Shown here one piece after another: positions 9,038 to 17,221 of a DNA stretch of 64,000 nucleotides. The stretch comes from Planctomycetaceae bacterium (lineage in GTDB: Bacteria > Planctomycetota > Phycisphaerae > SM23-33), in contig JAJFVE010000122.1 in the NCBI GenBank assembly GCA_021371965.1, positions 36,418 through 100,417 on the forward strand, read 5' to 3'. How positions within the stretch are numbered: the stretch's first letter is position 1; each line of letters opens with the position of its first letter. The notes under the pieces are model-generated. The model did no database searches. It had not been told where the DNA came from and saw nothing but the letters and a program-made list of their open reading frames with translations. The position numbers and the translations under genes were made by a program.

Positions 9038-9111
9038 TGACACGCACAACTCCGTTGCGCGTGGTCTTTCGCCCGTTAAGTTCAGGGACACGCACAACGG
9101 AGTTGTGCGTG
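9038..9111. repeat. Twin CACGCACAAC palindromes
   Basis: Two related hairpins lie 40 bases upstream of the amidotransferase gene. The second, cacgcacaac-gga-gttgtgcgtg (9089-9111), is a perfect 10-bp stem. A 30-base stretch containing it (9082-9111) is identical to 14141-14170, and the first hairpin is a diverged copy. Confidence 0.7.
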
Positions 9112-9152
9112 CCACCCTTGACCATGTTCTCGCTTGAGGCTACCATCCTGCC

Positions 9153-9728
9153 ATGATCGTCGTCATCGACAATTACGACAGCTTCACCTACAACCTCGTG
9201 CAGCGCATCGGCGAGCTCGGCAGCGGCCAGGAAATTCACGTCTTCCGCAACGATGTCATCACGCCCGGGCAAGTCGAGGAAGAATACAAGCCCACGCACC
9301 TGATCGTCTCGCCGGGCCCCTGCACGCCCAACGAGGCGGGGTATAGCTGCGACTTCATCACGCACTTTCACGGCAAGATCCCGATCCTGGGCGTGTGCCT
9401 GGGCCACCAGTGCATGGGCCAGGTCTTCGGCGGCAAGGTGATCCGCGCCGGCCGCTTGATGCACGGCAAGACCAGCGAGATCCGCCACGACGGCCGCGGC
9501 GTGCTGGCAGGCCTGCCCAACCCCTTCACCGCCACACGCTACCATAGCCTGGTAGTCGACCCCGACGGCCTCGACAGCGACTTCGAGCAAACCGCCTGGA
9601 CGGTCGACCAGAACGAACTGATGGGTATCCGCAGCAAGACCCACCCCACCGAAGGCGTGCAATATCACCCCGAAAGTTTTTTAACGGAAGTCGGCCACGA
9701 CCTGCTGCGGAATTTTCTGAAGCAGTAG
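9153..9728 (+). CDS. Anthranilate/aminodeoxychorismate synthase glutaminase subunit
   Basis: This 191-residue class I glutamine amidotransferase releases ammonia from glutamine for a partner that acts on chorismate, making anthranilate (TrpG) or aminodeoxychorismate (PabA). The opening IDNYDSFTYNLVQ, the oxyanion motif SPGPCTPNEAG, nucleophile Cys in GVCLGHQCMGQ and the His-Glu pair in GVQYHPESF are all present. The partner synthase subunit is not adjacent, so the two roles cannot be separated; in many bacteria one subunit serves both. Confidence 0.92.
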   Translation: MIVVIDNYDSFTYNLVQRIGELGSGQEIHVFRNDVITPGQVEEEYKPTHLIVSPGPCTPNEAGYSCDFITHFHGKIPILGVCLGHQCMGQVFGGKVIRAGRLMHGKTSEIRHDGRGVLAGLPNPFTATRYHSLVVDPDGLDSDFEQTAWTVDQNELMGIRSKTHPTEGVQYHPESFLTEVGHDLLRNFLKQ

Positions 9729-9816
9729 CGAGACGCTTTCCGGGGGCTTCGCCCCGGCTATGTCCTGTGCATCCCTTCGGGACGCAGTCGCGCAACCTTA
9801 TCCCGGCCAAGCCAGG

Positions 9817-9850
9817 AAAAAAGCGAGCCCGGTTCTTACGCCGGGCTCGC
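9817..9850 (-). terminator. Intrinsic terminator of the transketolase gene
   Basis: Read on the minus strand, a perfect 10-bp stem (gcgagcccgg/ccgggctcgc) with an 8-base loop is followed by six T residues. It lies 27 bases beyond the transketolase stop. Confidence 0.9.
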
Positions 9851-9876
9851 GGGGGAATCAGGATTGATCGCTTCGC

Positions 9877-11823
9877 CTACGACTGGTCGAACATCTTCTG
9901 GCCGGCGGTGGCGATTTCTCTTGGGGTCAGGTTGGCCATCGCCAGGATGTCCTCGGGCGTCTTGGCGCTCTTGGGCACTTCCTGCACGTACAGCGTGCTG
10001 ACGGTGACGCCCAGGTCGCTGGCCGCGGCGGCTGCGGTGATCTCGTCGGCGAAGCCGCCGAGGTAGTTGTCCTCGACCACGAGGATCTGCCCGCGGCAGT
10101 CGTCGCCGATGCGGAGGATCTCGTCGGTCTTGAGCGGCATCGAGTAGGCGTCGATCAAACCGGCCGACAGGCCGCTGTCTTCTTCGAGGATCTGCACCGC
10201 GCGGCGGGCCATGTGCACCATGTACCCGCTGGCGACGATCAGGAGGTCCTGCCCGTCGATGAGGTGCTTGAACCCGCCCACTTCAAACGTCTCGTCGGGG
10301 CTGTACAGCACGTCCACGTCGGGGCGGTGCGTCCGCATGTAGCAGATGCCGTCGGTGTTGGCCATCAGCTCGGTCAGCTTGAAGGCGCTGACGCCGTCGC
10401 TGGGGCAGAAGACGCGGACGGCCGGCTGACCGTCGGCGCGGCGGCTGTGGGCGAAGGCCCGCATGAACGCCAGGTCCGGCAGGGCCATCTGGCTGGGACC
10501 GTCGGCCGCCAGCGAAATGCCCGCGTGCGAACCGACGTACTTGACGTTGGCGTTACTGATGGCGGCCATCTCGAGCTGGTCGTAACCGCGGACCAGGAAC
10601 TTGGCGAAGCTGGACACGAACGGAATCTTGCCGCTGGCGCCCAGACCGACGCCGGCCGACATGATGTTCTGCTCGGCGATGCGCCCTTCAAAGAAGCGGT
10701 CGGCATGTGCCTTGGCGAACAGGTCGACGTGGGTGGAGTTCTTGACGTCGCCGTCGAGGGCGGTCACGCGGACGTCGGCGCCGATCGCCCGCAGTGCCAC
10801 GCCGTAGGCGCGCCGGGTGGAAATCTTCTTCTTCTCGATGACCGCCGCCAGACCGGCCGCTTCCAGGGCCACATTCCAATCGCCTGCCGAGACCGGGCCT
10901 TCGCCGGGGATTTCGACGGTCTTGGGGGCCGTCAGTTCCACAGCCGGCGAATCGGGCACGTCGGCCACGCCAAGCTGTGCGGCCATCGCGTCGAGGTCGG
11001 CATAGGCCTGATCGAGCTGCGAGGCCTCCAGCGGCTTGCCATGATACGTGTGCTTCTGCAGTTCCTTGACGCCCCAGCCCTTGACGGTCTTGGCGACGAT
11101 GGCGATGGGCTTGCCGGCCGGGACCGCGCTGAGGGCGGCGAAAATCTCATCGAAGTTGTGCCCGTCGATGACGCGCACGTCGAAGTTGAAGGCCTTGAGC
11201 TTGGCCGCCAGCGTCTCGGCCGACTGCTGGCCCGAGACGTAATCGCTCTGGGCCTGGCCGTTGCAGTTGAAGATGGCTTTAACGGCGGTGAGCTTGTGAT
11301 CGACGATGAAATCGAGGGCTTCCCATATCTGCCCTTCGCGGCTTTCGCCGTCGCCCATGATGGCGTAGATGACCTTGTCGCTGCCGTTGAGGCGGGCGCC
11401 GCAGGCCAGACCGGCCGCGACCGAAAGCCCCTGCCCCAGCGAGCCGGTGGCCGCATCGAAGAAGGGCATGCCGCGCGCCGGGTTGGGATGTCCGTCGAGC
11501 ACGCTGTCGGCGTCGCGCAGAGTCAGGGCGTCGTCAAAGCTCAGTTCGCTGGGACGGTCTTGCGTGCCGACGACGCCGCCCAGGTCGCAGTACGCCGCAT
11601 AGACCACGGGCACGGCATGACCTTCCGAGAGCACCAGGCGGTCCGCGCCGGTGTTCCAGGGGTTCTTGGGATCGTACCGCATGACGCGGTACATCAGGGC
11701 CGTCGTCAGGTGCACCAGCGCCAGGCCGCTTGAGGGATGCCCGCTGCCGGCCTCGGTGCACATGCGCACCACCTGCTTGCCCAGTTTGATTACCTTACGG
11801 TTCAAATCCTTGTAGTCAGCCAT
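9877..11823 (-). CDS. tkt: Transketolase
   Basis: The thiamine-diphosphate enzyme transfers two-carbon units between sugar phosphates in the pentose phosphate pathway. The 648-residue chain contains the cofactor motif GDGESREGQIWEA, the N-terminal GSGHPSSGLA and SEGHAVPVVYA segments, the central pyrimidine-domain segment RIAEQNIMSAGVGL and a complete C-terminal domain ending near the stop. The ATG is preceded by GGAGAGACTG. It is a single full-length gene rather than the split two-subunit form. A strong terminator follows, and the gene stands alone, divergent from the HAD gene. Confidence 0.95.
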   Translation of the reverse strand: MADYKDLNRKVIKLGKQVVRMCTEAGSGHPSSGLALVHLTTALMYRVMRYDPKNPWNTGADRLVLSEGHAVPVVYAAYCDLGGVVGTQDRPSELSFDDALTLRDADSVLDGHPNPARGMPFFDAATGSLGQGLSVAAGLACGARLNGSDKVIYAIMGDGESREGQIWEALDFIVDHKLTAVKAIFNCNGQAQSDYVSGQQSAETLAAKLKAFNFDVRVIDGHNFDEIFAALSAVPAGKPIAIVAKTVKGWGVKELQKHTYHGKPLEASQLDQAYADLDAMAAQLGVADVPDSPAVELTAPKTVEIPGEGPVSAGDWNVALEAAGLAAVIEKKKISTRRAYGVALRAIGADVRVTALDGDVKNSTHVDLFAKAHADRFFEGRIAEQNIMSAGVGLGASGKIPFVSSFAKFLVRGYDQLEMAAISNANVKYVGSHAGISLAADGPSQMALPDLAFMRAFAHSRRADGQPAVRVFCPSDGVSAFKLTELMANTDGICYMRTHRPDVDVLYSPDETFEVGGFKHLIDGQDLLIVASGYMVHMARRAVQILEEDSGLSAGLIDAYSMPLKTDEILRIGDDCRGQILVVEDNYLGGFADEITAAAAASDLGVTVSTLYVQEVPKSAKTPEDILAMANLTPREIATAGQKMFDQS

Positions 11824-11900
11824 CAGTCTCTCCAGCTTTCGAGCTCAGTGTTTGCGAAGTTGCGTACTCTAGCGGCCCGGCAAATCAAACGCAAGGAGAA

Positions 11901-11995
11901 AGGTCGCAGGTCTTAGGTCATGGGGCAGAGTCGGGGCAAATTTACCAGAGCCTGATATCGATCCCTACCCTATGACCTACGACCTAAGCCCTAGC
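11901..11995. repeat. Quasi-palindrome, AGGTCGCAGGTCTTAGG family
   Basis: The left arm (aggtcgcaggtcttaggtca) and right arm (tatgacctacgacctaag) are near complements made of repeated ggtc/gacct words, separated by about 45 bases. The block fills most of the divergent gap between transketolase and the HAD gene, so it overlaps where their promoters should be. Confidence 0.65.
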
Positions 11996-12067
11996 TCCGT
12001 TGACAGCAAGTCGGCCGGCGACATATACTTCGTCACACGCGGAGGCAGCGACACTCGACAAACGATC

Positions 12068-12802
12068 ATGCAAATGCGCCTTAACAGTATCCTATTCGAC
12101 CTGGGCGAGACTTTGCTGGACTTCGGCAAAGTGGATCTGCCCGGTCTCTTCCGCCAAGGCGCTGCCGCCGCGTACGAATACCTGCGCGAGCTGGGCCAGC
12201 CGCTGCCGCATTTCGGACGATTCCACCGGCTGATGCTCGGCCAGCTTCGCTGGCGGCTGGTAGCCAACCGCCTGCTGCATCGCGATTTCGACGCAAGGGT
12301 CCTGCTCAAGCGACTCGGCGGACATCTCGGGCAAACGCTCACAGCCGCGCAACTCGATCAATTGGCCTGGCGATGGTATCAGCCTCTCAGCGCCTGTGCG
12401 ACCGTCGAACCCGGAACGCGCGAGATGCTGGAAGGTTTCCGCAACTGCGGCCTGAACCTGGCGGTGGTTTCCAACACGTTTGTCCCCGGGCCAACGCTCG
12501 ATCGGCACCTGGCGAGCGAAAATCTGCTGGACCTGCTTCCGCTGCGCGTCTACTCGTGCGACGTGTCGTACCGAAAGCCCGATTCGCGCATCTTCCGCAA
12601 GGCCCTGGCGGCGCTGAACATACAACCCCAGCAGGCCATGTTCGTCGGCGACTCGCTCATTGCAGACGTCTGGGGCGCCAATCGGCTGGGAATGATCTCG
12701 ATCCTCAAGAGCCCCGCCGGACGCACCAGCCGCTGGATCCGCCCGCGGCACCGCATCCGGTCTCTGCTGGAACTGCCCGCCCTGGTGGCGCGGTATCTGT
12801 GA
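12068..12802 (+). CDS. HAD-superfamily hydrolase
   Basis: This 244-residue protein has all four HAD motifs: DLGETLLDFG (motif I, nucleophile Asp), VVSNTF (motif II), YRKPDSRIF (motif III Lys) and FVGDSLIADVWGA (motif IV acidic pair). It is most likely a phosphatase of the haloacid dehalogenase or phosphoglycolate phosphatase group; the substrate is unknown. The helical cap lies at about residues 20-110. An earlier in-frame ATG at 11972 lies inside the repeat block, so I prefer the ATG at 12068 (or 12074). A palindrome directly behind the stop probably terminates the transcript. Confidence 0.85.
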   Translation: MQMRLNSILFDLGETLLDFGKVDLPGLFRQGAAAAYEYLRELGQPLPHFGRFHRLMLGQLRWRLVANRLLHRDFDARVLLKRLGGHLGQTLTAAQLDQLAWRWYQPLSACATVEPGTREMLEGFRNCGLNLAVVSNTFVPGPTLDRHLASENLLDLLPLRVYSCDVSYRKPDSRIFRKALAALNIQPQQAMFVGDSLIADVWGANRLGMISILKSPAGRTSRWIRPRHRIRSLLELPALVARYL

Positions 12803-12846
12803 AAACGGGGACCGTCCCGCCGTGCGGGACTGTCCCCATTTTCACC
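12801..12846. terminator. Bidirectional palindromic terminator
   Basis: A long stem (aaaacggggaccgtcccgc with gcgggactgtccccatttt, one mismatch) overlaps the HAD stop codon. It is flanked by A and T runs on both strands, so it could end both the HAD transcript and the converging small minus-strand gene. Confidence 0.65.
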
Positions 12847-12860
12847 ACCCGCGCGGGCGC

Positions 12861-12962
12861 CTACCTTGCCATTCGAGCAACGACAATCAGCGCCGCAGCC
12901 GCCGCGGCGACGAAAATCGCCACTTCCGTCATGGCCGCCAAGATGTCGAATACCTTATTCAT
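12861..12962 (-). CDS. Possible 33-residue membrane microprotein
   Basis: On the minus strand an ATG at 12962 opens 33 codons, starting MNKVFDILAAMTEVAIF and continuing as one hydrophobic Ala/Val-rich segment that ends in VVARMAR. A GTGGAG sequence lies about 5 bases upstream, and the stop is 15 bases from the palindromic terminator. A single membrane span with a short basic tail is the simplest reading. The size is small enough to arise by chance, but start, ribosome site and terminator agree. No family is recognised. Confidence 0.45.
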   Translation of the reverse strand: MNKVFDILAAMTEVAIFVAAAAAALIVVARMAR

Positions 12963-13042
12963 ACCGACTCCACTTCAGACGTGCAGTCGGCAGCGCCGTT
13001 GGTTACATCGGCTTGAAAGATTTGGAAACTTGACCGGAGATG

Positions 13043-13086
13043 GTTCCTGATTACCGGTTACTGATTCACTGATTACTGGCTACTAT
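13043..13086. repeat. TTACTGATT/GGCTACT word repeat at the adh stop
   Basis: The tandem words gattaccggttactgattc and actgattactggctacta overlap the last codons of the alcohol dehydrogenase gene and supply its stop codon. The block belongs loosely to the same family as the CTACCGGCTAC hairpins at 32527, 51568 and 52421. Confidence 0.5.
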
Positions 13087-14076
13087 CAGCACGCCCGTGC
13101 CGTTGATGCGGTCGGCCTTGAGGTCCTGCAAGGCACGGTTGGCCTCGGCAAGAGGATACGTCGTGACATGCGGGCGGATGGGGATGGCCGCCGCTTCGGC
13201 CAGCAGCTCGCGCCCGTCCTGGCGCGTGTTGGCCGTCACCGAGCGAACGTCCCGCTCGAAGAACAGGCACTGCTGGTAGTCCATCTGCGGGATCGGCGTC
13301 ATGTAGATGTCCGCCAGCGAAAGCGTTCCGCCTTTCTTGAGCCGCAACAGCGCCGCCGGCACCAGCTCGCCGGCCGGGGCGAAGACGATTGCGCTGTCGA
13401 CCTTTTCCGGCATGTCGGCCGCGGATGCGCCCGCCCAAGCGGCCCCCATCTCGCGCGCAAGCTGCGCGTGCGAGACGCCTCGCGTCACGACGAACACGCG
13501 GCAGCCCCGGTGCCGCGCGATCTGGAAGATCACATGCGCGCTGCTGCCGAATCCGTAGATCGCCAGCGTCCCGCCCCGTGGCAGATTGGCCCGCTGCAGC
13601 GCGCGGTAGCCGACGATCCCCGCGCACAGCAGCGGCGCGGCCTGGATGTCCTCAAAGCCGTCGGGAATCTCGTAGGCGAAATCCTCGTCCACCACGGCGT
13701 ACTGCGCATAGCCGCCGTTCTCGTGATAGCCGGTGAATTGCTGGCTCGCGCAGAGATTCTCGCGGCCGGCCGAACAGAACTCGCAATGCCCGCACGTGTG
13801 CCGCAGCCACGCCACGCCCACGCGCCGGCCGAGGGCCAACCGCGAGCAGCCCTCGCCCACCGCGTCGACGCGCCCGACGATCTGGTGGCCGGGAATGACA
13901 GGAAGCTTCTGCTGTGGCAACTCGCCTTCGATGACGTGCAGATCGGTGCGGCAGATCGCGCAGCAACTCACGCGCACGCGCACTTGCCCGTGCAGCGGCT
14001 GGGGATCGGGCACATCCGCCAGGACCAGCGGGCTGCTCTCGATCGGCGCAATCGCGTTAAGCACCATCGCCTTCAT
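13066..14076 (-). CDS. Zinc-dependent alcohol dehydrogenase
   Basis: This 336-residue medium-chain dehydrogenase oxidises an alcohol or reduces an aldehyde with NAD(P). The catalytic zinc region is CCAICRTDLH and IPGHQIVG, the structural zinc loop is CGHCEFCSAGRENLC, and the nucleotide-binding segment is GTLAIYGFGSSAH. In several positions it resembles the mycobacterial AdhA-type subgroup. The substrate cannot be predicted. The C-terminus VASNQ is encoded by the neighbouring repeat, so the last few residues may be acquired rather than ancestral. Confidence 0.9.
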   Translation of the reverse strand: MKAMVLNAIAPIESSPLVLADVPDPQPLHGQVRVRVSCCAICRTDLHVIEGELPQQKLPVIPGHQIVGRVDAVGEGCSRLALGRRVGVAWLRHTCGHCEFCSAGRENLCASQQFTGYHENGGYAQYAVVDEDFAYEIPDGFEDIQAAPLLCAGIVGYRALQRANLPRGGTLAIYGFGSSAHVIFQIARHRGCRVFVVTRGVSHAQLAREMGAAWAGASAADMPEKVDSAIVFAPAGELVPAALLRLKKGGTLSLADIYMTPIPQMDYQQCLFFERDVRSVTANTRQDGRELLAEAAAIPIRPHVTTYPLAEANRALQDLKADRINGTGVLIVASNQ

Positions 14077-14080
14077 ATTT

Positions 14081-14266
14081 GTGGCATGGGCGTCCCCAAG
14101 GGACAGGTCTCGCCCATGCTCCCCGAACCGGAGTCAGAGATCAGGGACACGCACAACGGAGTTGTGCGTGGCACCCATCTCGACTATCCATCCCTTACCC
14201 TGGAAATCCAAAAGCATGGCCGAGACGGCCATGCCACCTAAGAGCACGGGCGAGACGCCCGTGCCA
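14081..14266. repeat. Cluster of GGGCGAGACGCCC-type and CACGCACAAC palindromes
   Basis: Four hairpins stand in tandem: ggcatgggcg with cgcccatgc (14083-14118), the 30-base copy of the 9082 repeat (14141-14170), agcatggccgagacggccat (14213-14232) and gcacgggcgagacgcccgtg (14244-14263). The last two belong to the family also found at 40793 and 44349. The cluster fills the gap between the kinase and alcohol dehydrogenase genes. Confidence 0.75.
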
Positions 14267-14275
14267 CACAACCGC

Positions 14276-15100
14276 TCAGTCCTGCCGCCAGGTCGCCTTT
14301 TCGGGCTGATGGTGGTCTTCCATCGCCGCGCTGGGGCTGACCAGTCGACCGGACTGATGCTGCGTCTTGAGGAACCGCCGGCGGATCGCCCGGTACGGCT
14401 TGGTGAACCGCCGGTGCAAGGCGTGCAGCCCGCTGCGCCAGCGTGAAAGTTCATCCTCCTCGGCCGTCAGTTCGCCGGGGCTCATCCGCCGCTTGTGCTT
14501 ATATAAATGATAGATGTCTTTCCGCATGAAATAGTCAGCCGCGCGGTCGATCATCGCTCTCAGCGGCCAGGGCAAGTCGCTGCGGCGGCGGAAGGAGATC
14601 TGGTAGTCGATCAGGTACGGCTCGCCATCGGGGCCGACGAGCATGTTGGACCGCTTGTTGCCGTCGCTGTACGCCACGCCACGGGCGTGCACGTCGTCGA
14701 GCAGGCGCCGCATTCGATCAAAATAGCCCGTCGGCGGGCTCTCGACGTGGTCCAGCGGCAGCCCCGGCACGTACTCGATGGCGTAGCCCCAGTCGCCCAC
14801 CAGGCCCACCCACGCCGGCACGCCCGCCACGCCCGCCAGCGCCTTGTAGATCGCCTGCTCGTGCCCCCGCTGCCATTGCCCCAGCGCCTGCAGCGGCAGC
14901 CCGCAAAACGGCTGCATGCGTCCGCACTTGACGACGATCTTGGGATAGCGAGCCTGCGCTGCGGCGGCCTCGTACAGGCTCGTCATGGCGTAGAAATCGT
15001 GCTTGAAGACGCGCACAAGCCGATACCGCGCGCCGGCAACGTCAAGCTCCGCCGCCGGCGGGTCCTTCAGGGCAAACAGTTGTGTATTACGTTTTGGCAT
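14276..15100 (-). CDS. Divergent protein-kinase-fold protein
   Basis: This 274-residue protein looks like a lipopolysaccharide- or aminoglycoside-kinase-like member of the kinase superfamily. The catalytic loop reads VAYSDGNKRSNMLV, with the Asp and Asn of HxDxxxxN in place although the loop His is replaced, and LIDYQ holds the metal-binding Asp. The Lys in YPKIVVKCG is a candidate for the ATP-contacting Lys; a glycine-rich loop is not obvious. The C-terminal 60 residues are basic. In the family such proteins phosphorylate sugars or lipids of the envelope. Substrate and activity are unknown. The frame ends just inside the palindrome cluster. Confidence 0.7.
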   Translation of the reverse strand: MPKRNTQLFALKDPPAAELDVAGARYRLVRVFKHDFYAMTSLYEAAAAQARYPKIVVKCGRMQPFCGLPLQALGQWQRGHEQAIYKALAGVAGVPAWVGLVGDWGYAIEYVPGLPLDHVESPPTGYFDRMRRLLDDVHARGVAYSDGNKRSNMLVGPDGEPYLIDYQISFRRRSDLPWPLRAMIDRAADYFMRKDIYHLYKHKRRMSPGELTAEEDELSRWRSGLHALHRRFTKPYRAIRRRFLKTQHQSGRLVSPSAAMEDHHQPEKATWRQD

Positions 15101-15117
15101 CGGAGCAAGAAGATATC

Positions 15118-15197
15118 GCCACAGAGATCACAGAGAACGCAGAGAAGGAATGAAAAACTCTCTTTGTTTTCTCTGAGTTCTCTGTGATCTCTGTGGC
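15118..15197. repeat. 29-bp near-perfect hairpin, CACAGAGATC family
   Basis: Arm 15118-15146 and arm 15169-15197 are 29 bases each and complementary except for one position, around a 22-base loop. They are built of repeats of cacagaga/tctctgtg. The hairpin ends ten bases from the pyrF stop and could act as a terminator or 3' protective structure. Related blocks are at 21972-22071 and 42919-43066. Confidence 0.85.
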
Positions 15198-15206
15198 AAA
15201 GCTGAT

Positions 15207-16085
15207 TTACTTTCGTTTCACGGCCTCAGCGATTTCCTTGGCGAATTCGGTCGCGGCGTAGCCCACAGCGTCTTCCCAGGCGCCAGCCGTGTTCTTCTGG
15301 TACGCAAAGATGACAGACCGGCTGGCGTTGACGATCCCGCCGGTGCCGTCGGCCTTGAACGACGCGGCGCAGTCGGCCGCCGATGCGCCCTGGGCTCCGT
15401 AGCCGGGAATCAGCACGATCTGCTGGGGCATCACCTGCCGCAGCGCGCGGGCCTCGTCGGGGTACGTGGCCCCCACCACCGCTCCGACGCAACTGTACCC
15501 GCGCCGCCCGACGCGCCCGTCAGAGCCGCCGAGCTTCGCCACCAGCCGCGCCATGTGATCGTAAACGGGCGTCTTCTGCTCGTCGCGAATGTCCTGCACC
15601 TGCGGGGCCGAGGGGTTGCTCGTGCGGACCAGCACGAAGATGCCCGCCCCGCCTGCCGCCGCCGCGGCAATGAACGGCTCGATCCCGTCGCTGCCGAGGT
15701 AGCCGTTGACGGTGATCGCGTCGGCCGCATCCGGTCCGGCCAGGTGCCCGCGGGCATACGCTTCGGCGGTCGGGCCAATGTCGTTGCGCTTCACGTCGCC
15801 GATGGCGATGAGCCCCAGCTTGCGAGCCTGGGCCATCATCCGGAAGTAAACGCCCACGCCCGCCGCTCCCAGGGCTTCAAAGTACGCCGACTGAATCTTC
15901 ACCGCCGGCACGAGAGGCGCGACGATCTGTAGCACGCGGCCACAGAACGTCTCCACCGCCTCGACAGGCCCCAGCGTCTTGAGCGGCGCCGGCAGGCGGT
16001 CGAAGACGGGGTCCAGGCCCACGCACACAGGCGAACCCTTGCGCTCGATGGCCTCCAGCAGTCGGTCGGCGAAGTTTTCAAGCAT
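15207..16085 (-). CDS. pyrF: Orotidine 5'-phosphate decarboxylase
   Basis: The enzyme decarboxylates OMP to UMP, the last step of de novo pyrimidine synthesis. The signature GDVKRNDIGPTAEAYA holds the catalytic Lys and Asp set of the type 2 subfamily; VCVGLDP at the start and IPGYGAQG near the end are also typical. I chose the second ATG (16085) because GGAG lies 7 bases before it; another ATG is 6 bases upstream. At 292 residues the length is normal. The frame continues open for about 1.1 kb upstream, but that part shadows leuD and the next genes. leuD is divergent. Confidence 0.93.
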   Translation of the reverse strand: MLENFADRLLEAIERKGSPVCVGLDPVFDRLPAPLKTLGPVEAVETFCGRVLQIVAPLVPAVKIQSAYFEALGAAGVGVYFRMMAQARKLGLIAIGDVKRNDIGPTAEAYARGHLAGPDAADAITVNGYLGSDGIEPFIAAAAAGGAGIFVLVRTSNPSAPQVQDIRDEQKTPVYDHMARLVAKLGGSDGRVGRRGYSCVGAVVGATYPDEARALRQVMPQQIVLIPGYGAQGASAADCAASFKADGTGGIVNASRSVIFAYQKNTAGAWEDAVGYAATEFAKEIAEAVKRK

Positions 16086-16130
16086 ACGCATTCTCCGGCC
16101 GCTAGTGTATCGCCGGCCGAAGCGTTTTCC

Positions 16131-16162
16131 ACTTCGAACTTCGATCTTCGAACTTCGAACTC
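16131..16162. repeat. ACTTCGAACTTCGATC word repeat
   Basis: Tandem cttcgaa words lie in the divergent pyrF-leuD gap, close to the word family seen at 2588-2712. A separate hairpin, ggccgctagtgtatcgccggcc, lies next to it at about 16098-16119. Confidence 0.5.
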
Positions 16163-16220
16163 TTCCACCGGCCGGCAAAATCTGCTTTAATGCGTGAAAG
16201 CTTTTACAGGAATTGCAGAC

Positions 16221-16778
16221 ATGGACAGAATCATCCGCGGCAAAGCGTTCGTCGTCGGCGATAATGTCGACACCGACCAGATTATTCCCGCTGAGTACCT
16301 CAGCTACAATCCGTCCGACCCGGCCGAGCGCAAATACTTCGGCATGTACGCCATGAGCGGCGTGCCGCCGGTGCAGTCGGGCCTGCCCAAGGGCAACGTG
16401 CCCTTCGTCAAGAAGGGCGAGTTCACCAGCGAGTTCGCGGTGATCGTGGCCGGACGCAACTTCGGCTGCGGCTCCAGCCGCGAGCACGCCCCGCTGGCGA
16501 TCGCCGAAGCGGGCGGCCGCGCCGTCGTCGCCGAAAGCTACGCCCGCATCTTCTATCGCAACAGCGTCAACGGCGCGTACGTGGTGCCCCTCGAAACGCA
16601 GCGCCGCCTCGTCGATCAGGTCGCCACCGGCGACGAAGTCGAGATCGACATCGCCGCCAACGTCCTGCGCAACCTGACCACCGGCCGTAATCACGAACTG
16701 GCCAGCCTGGGCGACGTGGCCGAGATCATCGAGGCCGGCGGCATCTTCCAATACGCCAAGCAGTCCGGGCGGCTGTAG
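16221..16778 (+). CDS. leuD: 3-isopropylmalate dehydratase small subunit
   Basis: The small subunit pairs with LeuC to isomerise isopropylmalate in leucine synthesis. The start MDRIIRGKAFVVGDNVDTDQ and the swivel-domain motif FGCGSSREHAPLA are diagnostic. The 185-residue length is a little shorter than the long proteobacterial form and fits the short archaeal-like subtype. The ATG with AGGAATTG upstream is preferred to a GTG 27 bases earlier. The large subunit is not in the window. Confidence 0.93.
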   Translation: MDRIIRGKAFVVGDNVDTDQIIPAEYLSYNPSDPAERKYFGMYAMSGVPPVQSGLPKGNVPFVKKGEFTSEFAVIVAGRNFGCGSSREHAPLAIAEAGGRAVVAESYARIFYRNSVNGAYVVPLETQRRLVDQVATGDEVEIDIAANVLRNLTTGRNHELASLGDVAEIIEAGGIFQYAKQSGRL

Positions 16779-16821
16779 ACGATAGCCGCGAACAACGCGA
16801 ACTTCGCGAACCTGTGATGAG

Positions 16822-17127
16822 ATGAAGGGGATTGAACAACTCGACATTCGCGACGTCTCCGGCGGGTGCGTGATCGCCGTGAAGGCCGTGCCCGGCTCGT
16901 CGCGGGACAAGATCGTCGGCGTCCTGGGCGACGCCTTAAAAATTGCCACCTCCGCCCCGCCCGAGAAAGGCAAGGCCAATACGGCCGTGGCGGCCATTCT
17001 CGCCAAGGCTCTGGGCCTCGACCGCCGGGCGGTGACGCTGGTCAGCGGCCCGACGAATCCTCGCAAAGAGTTCCTGATCGCCGGTATGAGCCCACAGGCA
17101 GCGCGCGAGGCGTTGGCGGACGGTTGA
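16822..17127 (+). CDS. DUF167 (YggU-family) protein
   Basis: This 101-residue protein matches DUF167: AVKAVPGSSRDKIVGV, then APPEKGKANTAVAAILAKALG and VSGPTNPRKEFLI. Structures of the family show a small alpha/beta fold, and no biochemical role is established. It starts 43 bases after leuD on the same strand and may share its transcript. Confidence 0.88.
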   Translation: MKGIEQLDIRDVSGGCVIAVKAVPGSSRDKIVGVLGDALKIATSAPPEKGKANTAVAAILAKALGLDRRAVTLVSGPTNPRKEFLIAGMSPQAAREALADG

Positions 17128-17221
17128 ATTGACAGCGTCTCCGCAGCGAGAAGTTCGCAGCCTGTAAAATTGACGCACCCTATGCAATCGCCTATCATTG
17201 CGGCACAAATAAGGAGTCGGG

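Noticed and set aside
10213..11733. A 506-codon plus-strand open frame opposite transketolase.
   Set aside because: Transketolase is certain on the other strand; the open frame arises from codon bias.
11972..12067. Earlier start of the HAD gene giving an extra 32 residues.
   Set aside because: The extra codons lie in a repeat block and are not part of the HAD fold.
16092..17198. Extension of the pyrF frame far upstream.
   Set aside because: The extended part overlaps leuD and the DUF167 gene on the other strand; the OMP decarboxylase family start fits 16085.
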